Below the pieces are notes generated by a model, which saw only the letters and a program-made list of their open reading frames with translations, was not told where the DNA came from and made no database searches. Of a stretch of 64,000 nt of DNA, positions 18,954 to 26,598 are shown one piece after another. Numbering within the stretch: the first letter of the stretch is position 1; every line of letters starts with the position of its first letter. Source of the stretch: Anthropogastromicrobium aceti (lineage in GTDB: Bacteria > Bacillota > Clostridia > Lachnospirales > Lachnospiraceae); the NCBI RefSeq assembly GCF_025567095.1, contig NZ_JAOQJH010000006.1; one strand, written 5' to 3'. The translations under genes and the position numbers were made by a program.

Positions 18954-20129
18954 TTGAAATACGATTTTGATAAAATTACAGACCGCAAAGGTACAGACTG
19001 TTTAAAATATGATTTTGCAAAAGAGCGTGGCAGACACGAAGGTATTTTACCTCTTTGGGTAGCTGATATGGATTTTCCAACACTGCCACAGGTCAGTGAG
19101 CGTCTTAGAAAAATCACTGAGCATGGAATTTATGGCTACAGTGATGCTAAGGAGCCGTATTTTCAGGCACTTTTAGGCTGGTATGAAAAGCATTTTTCAT
19201 GGAAAATTCAGAAGGAATGGCTGATCAAGACACCAGGTGTTGTCTTTGCACTTGCAGCGGCAGTGCGCGCTTACACAAAGCCAGGTGAGGCAGTTTTATT
19301 ACAGCAGCCTGTTTACTACCCATTTAGTGAGGTAATTGCAGATAATGAGCGTGTTATAGTAAATAGCCCACTAAAGCTGATTGACGGCCATTATGAAATT
19401 GATTTTGACGATTTTGAACAGAAGATTCGCGATAATAATGTAAAGCTGTTTTTACTGTGCAGTCCGCATAACCCAGTTGGACGCGTATGGAAAAAATGGG
19501 AGTTAGAAAAGATTGGAGAAATCTGTATCCGCTATGGAGTAATTGTAGTAAGCGATGAAATTCACAGCGACTTTACATGGGGAGAGAATAAGCATCTGAT
19601 GTTTGCATCTTTATCTGACGATTTTGCAAACATAAGCATTACATGCACGGCACCTAGTAAGACCTTTAATTTAGCTGGTCTTCAAGTCTCAAACATCTTT
19701 ATTCCAAACGAGACACTTAGGTTTAAGTTTAAAAAGGCAGTAGATGCAGCAGGCTACAGTCAGGTTAATGTGATGGGCTTAGAGGCGTGTCAGGCAGCTT
19801 ATGAGTATGGCGAGGATTGGCTGACCCAGTTGAAGGCATATTTGACAGAAAATATTGCATTTGTCCGTAACTTCATTGCAGAGAGATTGCCACAGCTATC
19901 CCTCATCGAGCCAGAAGGAACCTATCTGTTATGGGTTGATTTTAGGGCGCTTGGTCTGACAGAGGCACAAAGGCAGGATCTGATCGAAAATAAGGCAAAT
20001 CTTTGGCTAGACAGCGGTGCAATGTTTGGACCTGACGGAGAGGGCTTTGAACGCTTTAATGTTGCATGTCCGCACTCTGTATTAAAGCAGGCATTCGAGC
20101 AGCTAGAGGCAGCTGTAAATAGCTTATAA
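18954..20129 (+). CDS. MalY/PatB family aminotransferase-like cystathionine beta-lyase
   Basis: A 391-residue fold-type I PLP enzyme. The N-terminus (YDFDKITDRKGTDCLKYD, LPLWVADMDFP) is the MalY/PatB signature; the PLP lysine is in TAPSKTFNLAGLQ and the late FNVACP arginine region is present. It starts at TTG: TGGAGG at 18941-18946 is seven bases before it and no ATG fits. Family members cleave cystathionine to homocysteine, fitting the upstream gene as a two-step methionine route. Confidence 0.88.
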   Translation: MKYDFDKITDRKGTDCLKYDFAKERGRHEGILPLWVADMDFPTLPQVSERLRKITEHGIYGYSDAKEPYFQALLGWYEKHFSWKIQKEWLIKTPGVVFALAAAVRAYTKPGEAVLLQQPVYYPFSEVIADNERVIVNSPLKLIDGHYEIDFDDFEQKIRDNNVKLFLLCSPHNPVGRVWKKWELEKIGEICIRYGVIVVSDEIHSDFTWGENKHLMFASLSDDFANISITCTAPSKTFNLAGLQVSNIFIPNETLRFKFKKAVDAAGYSQVNVMGLEACQAAYEYGEDWLTQLKAYLTENIAFVRNFIAERLPQLSLIEPEGTYLLWVDFRALGLTEAQRQDLIENKANLWLDSGAMFGPDGEGFERFNVACPHSVLKQAFEQLEAAVNSL

Positions 20130-20173
20130 GGGAAAATTGAGATTTATTATGTAGAAAAGGAATGACAAAAAGT

Positions 20174-21040
20174 ATGGGAAAATTACTCGAACCAAGCCAG
20201 AATATTGAACGCAGCATCATGAAGAAATATAGAAAAGAGCTGTGGAATCCATTTATTAAGGCAGTAAAGAATTACGAACTGGTTCAGGAAAATGATAAGA
20301 TTGCAGTTTGTATATCAGGTGGAAAGGATTCTATGCTGATGGCAAAGCTGATGCAGTTGCTTCAGCGCTATGGCGATGTTCCATTTGAATTAACCTTTCT
20401 GGTTATGGATCCGGGATATAATGAAAAAAATCGTAAAAAGATTGAGGAAAATGCAAAGATACTTAATGTTCCAATTACGGTTTTTGAAACGAATATTTTT
20501 GATGTTGCAAATAGTGTAGATAAGTCACCATGTTATTTGTGCGCAAGAATGCGCCGTGGTTATTTGTACAGCAAGGCTAAGGAACTTGGATGCAATAAAA
20601 TTGCGCTAGGTCATCATTTTGATGATGTAATAGAGACAACATTGATAGGCATGTTTTATGCATCGCAGTTAAAGGCAATGATTCCCAAGCTGCACAGCAC
20701 AAATTTTGAGGGCATGGAGTTGATACGTCCGATGTATTGCATTCATGAGGAAGATATTATTTCATGGATGAATTACAATGGATTAGAATTTATTCAGTGT
20801 GCCTGTCGCTTTACAGAAAATTATACTTTAAATAATAATGAAGGCGGAATGTCAAAGCGTCAGGAGATAAAGATGCTGATTCGCCAGTTAAAGAAGGATA
20901 ATCCACTGATTGACAAAAGTATTTTCAACAGTATCCATGCAGTAAGCCTTGACACGATGCCGGGCTACAAAACACATGGAAAGACATATTCCTTCTTAGA
21001 TAATTATTATAATAATGAAAGAAGTGAAGAGCAGCTGTAA
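20174..21040 (+). CDS. TtcA-like PP-loop ATPase, probable tRNA thiolation enzyme
   Basis: About 288 residues of the TtcA/TilS PP-loop superfamily. The ATP pyrophosphatase loop is ISGGKDSMLM, followed by the CYLC cysteine pair (CYLCARMRRGYLY), a GHHFDDVIETT motif and a second cysteine pair in IQCACRF. These are the TtcA landmarks: adenylate formation and an Fe-S cluster for sulfur insertion at cytidine 32 of tRNA. ATG 20162 is only a base or two after AAAAGG, so 20174 is preferred. Being just after sulfur amino acid genes fits sulfur metabolism. The tRNA position is inference. Confidence 0.82.
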   Translation: MGKLLEPSQNIERSIMKKYRKELWNPFIKAVKNYELVQENDKIAVCISGGKDSMLMAKLMQLLQRYGDVPFELTFLVMDPGYNEKNRKKIEENAKILNVPITVFETNIFDVANSVDKSPCYLCARMRRGYLYSKAKELGCNKIALGHHFDDVIETTLIGMFYASQLKAMIPKLHSTNFEGMELIRPMYCIHEEDIISWMNYNGLEFIQCACRFTENYTLNNNEGGMSKRQEIKMLIRQLKKDNPLIDKSIFNSIHAVSLDTMPGYKTHGKTYSFLDNYYNNERSEEQL

Positions 21041-21055
21041 AAATGGAAGGAAAAA

Positions 21056-21544
21056 ATGGAATACGAACATATTGTGCATTCATTTGAGCCGATTTTTGAC
21101 AGTGCATCACAGATCTTAATTCTTGGTACGCTGCCATCAGTTAAATCCAGAGAAACTAATTTTTATTATGGACATAAGCAAAATCGCTTTTGGAAGGTTT
21201 TGGCAGCATTGTTTCAGGAACCGATACCAGAAACAATAGATGAGAAGAAGCATTTGCTTCTTAGGCATCATATTGCCATATGGGACGTAATTCAAAGCTG
21301 CGATATTAAGGGCTCAAGTGACAGCAGTATTAAAAATGTTGAGCCGACAGAGTTAAGAAAGATACTTGATGCATCAAATATAAAACAAATCTATGCAAAC
21401 GGCAGCAAGGCAGGGCAATTATATAAAAAATATCAGCTTCCACTTACAGGGATGGAAGCTGTTGTTTTGCCATCAACAAGTCCGGCAAATGCAGCATGGT
21501 CACTTGAACGGCTGTGTGAAGCATGGAGAAAAATAAAGTGTTAG
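21056..21544 (+). CDS. Hypoxanthine/uracil-DNA glycosylase (UDG superfamily)
   Basis: A 162-residue protein matching the DNA-deoxyinosine glycosylase branch. Marks: HSFEPIFD, LGTLPSVKSRE, FYYGHKQNRFWKVLAALF and the late LPSTSPANA. It removes deaminated bases, mainly hypoxanthine and sometimes uracil, in base-excision repair. The gene begins 15 bases after the TtcA-like gene and is followed closely by a hydrolase gene, so the three are probably co-transcribed. Confidence 0.88.
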   Translation: MEYEHIVHSFEPIFDSASQILILGTLPSVKSRETNFYYGHKQNRFWKVLAALFQEPIPETIDEKKHLLLRHHIAIWDVIQSCDIKGSSDSSIKNVEPTELRKILDASNIKQIYANGSKAGQLYKKYQLPLTGMEAVVLPSTSPANAAWSLERLCEAWRKIKC

Positions 21545-21557
21545 GAATTTTATTATT

Positions 21558-22193
21558 ATGGATGTTTTTGAATATGGAAATCCGAATGCATCGCTTATTC
21601 TTTTGCAGATGATTGGTGATCATGATGTTGAAATGATTGATCACGAATTTGATCTGATTCAGAAAGCAGTTTCGGACGAATTATGCCTTATTGCATGTAA
21701 AGTGGATGACTGGAATCGGGATTTGTCGCCTTGGAAAGCACCAGCTGTTTTTAAAAGCGAATCTTTTGGAGAAAATGCAGCCAAAACGCTGAGCGAGGTT
21801 CTTACATATATAGGAGAAAAGAAACAGCCCTGCATCATTGGCGGATATTCGCTTGCAGGGTTGTTTGCTCTGTGGGCAGCAACAAAGACTGACCGCTTCA
21901 GCAAAGTGGCAGCAGCGTCTCCATCCGTTTGGTTTCCGGGGTTTACCGAGTATATAAAAGAAAATAATATAAAAGCAAAAGCAGTTTATCTCAGTCTTGG
22001 AGATCGTGAAGAAAAAACAAGAAATCCTGTTATGGCAACAGTAGGCCATGCGATACGCAGTGTATATGAAACTATTTCTGATAGTGGAATCAATACAATT
22101 CTTGAGTGGAATCAGGGAAATCACTTTAAAGATGTGGACATAAGGATGGCGAAAGCGCTCACGTGGAGCATTAGAGCTACAGTTCACGGATAA
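21558..22193 (+). CDS. Alpha/beta hydrolase, probable esterase
   Basis: A 211-residue cytoplasmic protein with the nucleophile elbow GGYSLAGLFALWAA (Ser in GYSLAG), a SPSVWFPGF block, an acidic SLGDREEKT and a histidine near the end (GNHFKDVDIR). This pattern resembles esterase-D/enterochelin-esterase-like proteins. The ribosome binding site is weak (AGGAATTT). It follows the glycosylase by 13 bases. Substrate unknown. Confidence 0.75.
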   Translation: MDVFEYGNPNASLILLQMIGDHDVEMIDHEFDLIQKAVSDELCLIACKVDDWNRDLSPWKAPAVFKSESFGENAAKTLSEVLTYIGEKKQPCIIGGYSLAGLFALWAATKTDRFSKVAAASPSVWFPGFTEYIKENNIKAKAVYLSLGDREEKTRNPVMATVGHAIRSVYETISDSGINTILEWNQGNHFKDVDIRMAKALTWSIRATVHG

Positions 22194-22206
22194 GCTAATA
22201 TTTTAC

Positions 22207-22235
22207 TTGCATAAACAGAAAAAATACGATATATT
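22207..22235 (+). promoter_or_regulatory. Candidate promoter of the YARHG gene
   Basis: TTGCAT (22207-22212), 17 bases, TATATT (22230-22235). Confidence 0.5.
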
Positions 22236-22279
22236 GAATATAGAGTAACGACCGTGGTTTTGTAGAAAGGAGAAAAAAT

Positions 22280-23776
22280 ATGAAGAGACGATCAAAGCTT
22301 TCTATTCAGGTATATCGAGCGATAACAGTGACAGCGATTGGACTTATGATTGGAGCAGCACCTATGCGCGTGATGACGGTGCAGGCACAGGAAACACAGA
22401 AAAATCAGGAACAGCAGTCAGATTATCAGAAATTGGACTATAAGGTATTTGAGGACAGTTCAGAGAGACTGCTTGAGTGGTCTGATATTTATATGCTGTC
22501 AAATGAGGATATTCGAATTGCAAAAAATGAGATATATGCGCGTCATGGACGGCGCTTTGCAAGTACAGATCTGCAGTCTTATTTTGATCAGATGGCATGG
22601 TACAATGGGACAGTTCAGTCTCAAAATTTTGATTCTGGATGCCTGAATGCAGTTGAAGTTGCAAATATTAGTTTTTTGGACAGTGAGCAGCAGGCAGGGA
22701 CAGGATCAGATAACAAGTCTGTTGTAGAAAAAGAGATCAGCCTACAAAAACAAGAGAAAGAAATGTACACAGCAAAGATCAATGACAGAATTGGTCTGAG
22801 CAGCTTTGCAGATACTGCTGTTGTAAAATACAATGCATCAGATGAACTGACATCTTATTATGCGGAGGTATCGGCCGTGCAGATGGGCGCTTTTTATGAG
22901 AAAAATGGCGAAATTTTTGGAAATATCGGATTTGACAAGAGTATTAGCTATGCAAATGAAGGAAGTATATGCGCCTGGTATCAAAATCATGAATACAGAC
23001 TTGTATGTGAAAACAGTGTGGCAAGCGAAGATTATAGTCAATATGAGGATACGTATGTCATGTATGAAGATGACAGAAGGCTGTTTGAATACAAAAAGAT
23101 GGATGAGCATATAAGCGGCGGTGCCAGTCCGGGTTATTGGCTTCTGACGCAGGATGCGATTTATGTGGGCAATTATGATGGTCTTTTGGTATTGGACTGG
23201 AATGGAACTGTATTGACACAATCTGATCAGTACATATATGCGTTTGATGTGTATGAAAATCAGGTATATATGAGAACAAAAGATGATCATCTGGCATGTG
23301 CAGACGTACAGACGCTTGCTAATGCGCATGAGATACGCTATGCATTTGATGAGGAAAGCGAGCGTTCCTATGAAGCGGCTGGGAACTTTATTTATCAGTC
23401 GTATGGTGCACTGTGGCGCTACGATATCGGTGAATCGGATGCAAGTGATAATATGAAGGTGCTGGATGTAGACTGTGATTGGGGACAGTTGTGTACATCA
23501 GATAGCTATGCCTATGGAATCAGCACCACACCAGTTAGAGATGGAGTGGCAATAGAGCGGATTTCTTATTTGACAGGAGAAAAAGAGACAGCTTGTGTGA
23601 TTAAAAACGTAGGTTTTGCATTCTTAGATCACGCACAAGGCAGCAAACTTTATTTGCAGTTAGGACCAGCTAAAAATGACTGGACTGGACAGGGAAGAAA
23701 CTTTAATATGGTGACAATTGCAATTGACTTTTGGACAGGAACTGTGGAAGTACTTGCCGCAGGATGGTATTCGTGA
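22280..23776 (+). CDS. Secreted YARHG-domain protein
   Basis: A 498-residue exported protein. Signal peptide of about 36 residues (basic MKRRSK, hydrophobic core, VQAQE end). Residues 55-130 form a YARHG domain: LLEWSDIYMLSNEDIRIAKNEIYARHGRRFAST with WYNG. The remainder is rich in beta-strand repeats reminiscent of a beta-propeller reading of DUF5050 type (repeated short YxWxG/DLxxx segments), but no catalytic motif is visible. YARHG domains are extracellular modules of unknown function in clostridia. Start follows GAAAGGAG. Confidence 0.75.
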   Translation: MKRRSKLSIQVYRAITVTAIGLMIGAAPMRVMTVQAQETQKNQEQQSDYQKLDYKVFEDSSERLLEWSDIYMLSNEDIRIAKNEIYARHGRRFASTDLQSYFDQMAWYNGTVQSQNFDSGCLNAVEVANISFLDSEQQAGTGSDNKSVVEKEISLQKQEKEMYTAKINDRIGLSSFADTAVVKYNASDELTSYYAEVSAVQMGAFYEKNGEIFGNIGFDKSISYANEGSICAWYQNHEYRLVCENSVASEDYSQYEDTYVMYEDDRRLFEYKKMDEHISGGASPGYWLLTQDAIYVGNYDGLLVLDWNGTVLTQSDQYIYAFDVYENQVYMRTKDDHLACADVQTLANAHEIRYAFDEESERSYEAAGNFIYQSYGALWRYDIGESDASDNMKVLDVDCDWGQLCTSDSYAYGISTTPVRDGVAIERISYLTGEKETACVIKNVGFAFLDHAQGSKLYLQLGPAKNDWTGQGRNFNMVTIAIDFWTGTVEVLAAGWYS

Positions 23777-23791
23777 TAGTTTAACATAAAA

Positions 23792-23840
23792 AAGCCAAGG
23801 AAGCGTCTGGATATATTAGCAGACTTTTCCCTGGCTTAAA
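23792..23840. terminator. Hairpin terminator between YARHG gene and cstA remnant
   Basis: AAGCCAAGGAAGCGTCT pairs with AGACTTTTCCCTGGCTT with few mismatches. It has T-rich or A-rich flanks on both sides and can serve both strands. Confidence 0.7.
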
Positions 23841-23842
23841 TT

Positions 23843-24539
23843 TTAATCTTTCTTTGTTTCCTTGCTTACAAGACGCTTTCCGGAATGGAGTACGATTGTA
23901 AGACCAAGGATGATCAGAAGAACTGCGATAATTAACTGAAGTCCTTCAACCATGAATACAGCTGTTCCAGCCTGATATGCATTTACAAGAGCAATGAAAC
24001 GCTCAACAAGTGCGGTGAAGGTAACACAAAGCATGATGATTAACGGAGGGAACAAGTTCCTGGAAGGACATACGGCCGATACGGGCAACAGAATCAAGTG
24101 TACTGAGTGCAAGTGCAGATACACACATCGTCATGATACACTGAGCAATGTGAACAGGAATACCAAACATCTCAAGAAATCCGGCAACACCTGCGGAGAA
24201 GATCTGGAACGGAGTTCCGGTAGCGGCAGTGCCGTCAGCGGAGGCAGCAGCACCAGCAACGCACAGTGCCAAAACAGCAAGCAAACTCTCAAGAATCATA
24301 GCACCATAACCAACTTTTAACATATCCTTCTCATTGGAGATGGTTTTAGAAGATGTACCAGAAGAAACAAGGCTGTGGAAACCGGAAACAGCACCGCAGG
24401 CAACAGTTACAAACAAGATTGGGAACATATCGCCAAGCTTTTCATTGTGGAAACCAGTGTAAACTGGAAGCATGTTAAAACGAAGCGCTGTTGTCAAAAA
24501 GAAACTAGAAATGGCGCAAATACTAGGATAGAACAACAC
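23843..24539 (-). pseudogene. Decayed carbon starvation protein gene (cstA remnant)
   Basis: The minus strand from about 24480 to 24045 encodes clear CstA sequence (FVTVACGAVSGFHSLVSSG, VGYGAMILESLLAVLALCVAGAA, FGIPVHIAQCIMTMCVSALAL, SVARIGRMSFQEL). At about 24045-24050 the frame is lost and CstA sequence resumes in another frame (IIMLCVTFTALVERFIALVNAYQ) through to a stop at 23843. Roughly 75-80 codons that normally lie between these blocks, including the GSANQLL region, are missing, and the N-terminal half of the gene is absent upstream of 24480. CstA imports pyruvate or peptides in its intact form. This copy cannot make a full transporter. Confidence 0.85.
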
Positions 24540-24629
24540 TTAAAAGGTATCATGTTAGCCCAGATTTGTTCGAAAAACAGGCACAAAAGAACAGTTGAAG
24601 AAAAAAATGAAAAAATTTAAAAAAAACTG

Positions 24630-24658
24630 TTGACAAATCGCTTGTGATGTTATATACT
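24630..24658 (+). promoter_or_regulatory. Promoter of the Pro-His-Gln-Lys tRNA operon
   Basis: TTGACA (24630-24635), 17 bases, TATACT (24653-24658), 41 bases before the first tRNA. Confidence 0.85.
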
Positions 24659-24699
24659 AATAAATGTCTTGAGGAACACGAAAGACAACAACAAAACAT

Positions 24700-24774
24700 C
24701 GGGGTGTGGCTCAGCTTGGCTAGAGCGCCTGGTTTGGGACCAGGAGGCCGCAGGTTCGAATCCTGTCACCCCGA
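24700..24774 (+). tRNA. tRNA-Pro (anticodon TGG)
   Basis: Acceptor arm CGGGGTG pairs with CACCCCG; anticodon stem CCTGG/CCAGG with loop TTTGGGA gives TGG; T arm GCAGG TTCGAAT CCTGT. The CCA is not encoded. First gene of a four-tRNA operon. Confidence 0.96.
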
Positions 24775-24804
24775 TCCTTTTTATGGAAAATTGTTTTATA
24801 CTAT

Positions 24805-24879
24805 GGTGGGTATAGCGCAGTTGGTTAGCGCGCCAGATTGTGGCTCTGGAGGCCTAGGGTTCGAATCCCTATATCCACC
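24805..24879 (+). tRNA. tRNA-His (anticodon GTG)
   Basis: Acceptor GTGGGTA pairs with TATCCAC, with the extra 5' G (24805) opposite C73 that marks histidine tRNAs. Anticodon loop in CCAGATTGTGGCTCTGG gives GTG. Confidence 0.95.
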
Positions 24880-24904
24880 CTTGCAGGTTAAGTCCCTGCG
24901 ACGT

Positions 24905-24977
24905 TGGGCTATCGCCAAGCGGTAAGGCACAGGACTTTGACTCCTGCATTACGTTGGTTCGAATCCAACTAGCCCAG
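24905..24977 (+). tRNA. tRNA-Gln (anticodon TTG)
   Basis: Acceptor TGGGCTA pairs with TAGCCCA; anticodon arm CAGGACTTTGACTCCTG gives TTG; T arm GTTGGTTCGAATCCAAC. Confidence 0.95.
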
Positions 24978-24980
24978 GAT

Positions 24981-25053
24981 GGGATACTAGCTCAGTCGGT
25001 AGAGCACTTGACTTTTAATCAAGGTGTCGCGGGTTCGAATCCCGCGTGTCTCA
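24981..25053 (+). tRNA. tRNA-Lys (anticodon TTT)
   Basis: Acceptor GGGATAC pairs with GTGTCTC using two G-T pairs; anticodon arm CTTGACTTTTAATCAAG gives TTT; T arm GCGGGTTCGAATCCCGC. Only three bases separate it from tRNA-Gln. Confidence 0.94.
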
Positions 25054-25062
25054 CGATTTTAT

Positions 25063-25097
25063 ACCTGAGAAGCAGATGATGCTCCTCAGGTTTTTTT
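25063..25097 (+). terminator. Terminator of the tRNA operon
   Basis: ACCTGAG (25063-25069) pairs with CTCAGGT (25085-25091); seven T follow. Confidence 0.88.
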
Positions 25098-25152
25098 ATT
25101 GCAGTTTAAGGATAAGCTTACAGCAAAATGATATCTATTCAAATAAAAAATC

Positions 25153-25181
25153 TTGTACAATCGGTAAAAATACATTATACT
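25153..25181 (+). promoter_or_regulatory. Promoter of the esterase gene
   Basis: TTGTAC (25153-25158), 17 bases, TATACT (25176-25181). Confidence 0.65.
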
Positions 25182-25233
25182 GATCACAGCGCAGTCTTTA
25201 TATTTTTTTATTGGAATGGAGGTATGATATAAA

Positions 25234-26076
25234 GTGAGAAGAAAAATTCAGGTAAAAGAAAGACAGCCGCAGTTTTGTGTAGTAACAGGAATCACATTCA
25301 CACAAGTGGATGCCTGGTTTGGAAACACGATGAGAGATTTAAAGATGGATCTCATTTATCCAAAGGATGCTGGTAAAAAGTATCCATGTGTTGTGTGGAT
25401 CTGCGGAGGAGCATGGATTCAGATGGATCGTTCTGCGCATTTGGCTTATTTGTCTAACCTTGCACAGCAGGGATTTGTTGTTGCATCGGTAGAATATCGC
25501 ACAAGCAACGAGGCAAAGTATCCGGCACCATTGCAGGATGTAAAGGCAGGAATTAGATATTTGCGCGCACATGCAGAACGTTTTTGCATTGATCCAGATC
25601 GCATAGGTGTGATGGGAGAGTCGGCAGGCGGCTATTTGACATGTATGGCAGCCCTGGCAGATGATCCGATTTATGATGTTGGAGAAAATTTGGAATATTC
25701 AAGTGCTGTACAGGCTGCCTGCCCATGGTATCCGCCTACAGATTTTCGCGGATTTTTGTACAGCGATCCAGAGCAGTGTGCAGCATCACCAGAATCACTT
25801 CTTTTAGGAAAAAATGTGATGAGACATCCAGAAGAGGCATTAGCGTGCTGCCCGGTCAGCTTTGTAACAAAAGATGCACCGCCATTTTTAATTATTCATG
25901 GAGATAATGATCATACTGTGCCGTTTGGACAGGGAGAAGAACTTCACGATGAGCTTGAAAAAGCAGGCTGTGATGTGACGCTGCTTTCCATTGAAAATGC
26001 AGATCATGCAGATATCCATTTCTTCCAAAAGCAGATATGGGATGAGATTTGTGCTTTCTTTAAGACAAAGCTGTAA
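25234..26076 (+). CDS. Alpha/beta hydrolase, BD-FAE-like esterase
   Basis: A 280-residue cytoplasmic esterase/lipase-like enzyme. The oxyanion region is WICGGAWIQMD (CGGAW in place of HGGG), the nucleophile elbow GESAGGY, the acidic residue in IHGDNDHTVPFGQ and the histidine in ENADHADIHFF. This order is that of carboxylesterase/feruloyl-esterase-like hydrolases acting on acylated sugars or small esters. It starts at GTG 25234 after TGGAGG. It stands alone between two tRNA clusters. Substrate is inference. Confidence 0.85.
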   Translation: MRRKIQVKERQPQFCVVTGITFTQVDAWFGNTMRDLKMDLIYPKDAGKKYPCVVWICGGAWIQMDRSAHLAYLSNLAQQGFVVASVEYRTSNEAKYPAPLQDVKAGIRYLRAHAERFCIDPDRIGVMGESAGGYLTCMAALADDPIYDVGENLEYSSAVQAACPWYPPTDFRGFLYSDPEQCAASPESLLLGKNVMRHPEEALACCPVSFVTKDAPPFLIIHGDNDHTVPFGQGEELHDELEKAGCDVTLLSIENADHADIHFFQKQIWDEICAFFKTKL

Positions 26077-26136
26077 ACAAAGAAAAAGAGGACTGCTTTT
26101 CTTTCGAAAAGCAATCCTCTCGCCCCTGCCAAGGAG

Positions 26137-26220
26137 TGCAGTTGAGGGGACTTGAACCCCTACCCAAGTACATGGACATGAACCTGAATCATGCGCGTAT
26201 GCCAATTCCGCCACAACTGC
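26137..26220 (-). tRNA. tRNA-Leu (anticodon CAG)
   Basis: On the minus strand, acceptor GCAGTTG pairs with CAACTGC, discriminator A; anticodon arm CATGATTCAGGTTCATG gives CAG; long variable arm typical of leucine; T arm GGGGTTCAAGTCCCC. Confidence 0.95.
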
Positions 26221-26256
26221 AAATACACTTGTCTGCATTGGTTATTATGAAAACAG

Positions 26257-26337
26257 TGCGGGCGACAGGACTTGAACCTGCACGTCATTGACACTAGAAC
26301 CTAAATCTAGCGCGTCTGCCAATTCCGCCACGCCCGC
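26257..26337 (-). tRNA. tRNA-Leu (anticodon TAG)
   Basis: Acceptor GCGGGCG pairs with CGCCCGC, discriminator A; anticodon arm CTAGATTTAGGTTCTAG gives TAG; long variable arm; T arm CAGGTTCAAGTCCTG. First gene of a two-leucine-tRNA unit read leftwards. Confidence 0.95.
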
Positions 26338-26385
26338 TTGCTATTCACAATCTGACATCGTGACGTTTGCCCCAATGCATGGAGT

Positions 26386-26414
26386 ATAATATCATAACAA
26401 TATTGTTTTGTCAA
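26386..26414 (-). promoter_or_regulatory. Promoter of the two leucine tRNAs
   Basis: On the minus strand TTGACA (26414-26409), 17 bases, TATTAT (26391-26386). Confidence 0.75.
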
Positions 26415-26462
26415 CAAGAATTTTCAAAACTTTCAAAAAGTTGATAAAAATACCAATAAGAC

Positions 26463-26491
26463 TTGCAGTTTTACGCATTTCCTGTTACAAT
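26463..26491 (+). promoter_or_regulatory. Promoter of the SseB-like gene
   Basis: TTGCAG (26463-26468), 17 bases, TACAAT (26486-26491). It implies transcription from about 26498 and argues against a translation start at 26503. Confidence 0.65.
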
Positions 26492-26598
26492 AAACTACAG
26501 TTATGCCGATGAAAACAAAATTGGACACAATATATAGTAGTACTGTATATTGTGCTTCGTACAAAACAACAGCAGGCAGAATGAGAGGTAGCACAGCC

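Noticed and set aside
22838..23329. A 163-codon minus-strand frame opposite the YARHG gene
   Set aside because: Isoleucine/histidine-rich antisense translation with no start site.
24644..24925. A 93-codon plus-strand frame over tRNA-Pro and tRNA-His
   Set aside because: It is a read-through of tRNA sequence (the GGFESRxP-type pattern is a well-known artefact of translating T arms).
25888..26238. A 116-codon minus-strand frame over tRNA-Leu
   Set aside because: Its first half is translated tRNA-Leu and the rest is antisense to the esterase gene; no ribosome binding site.
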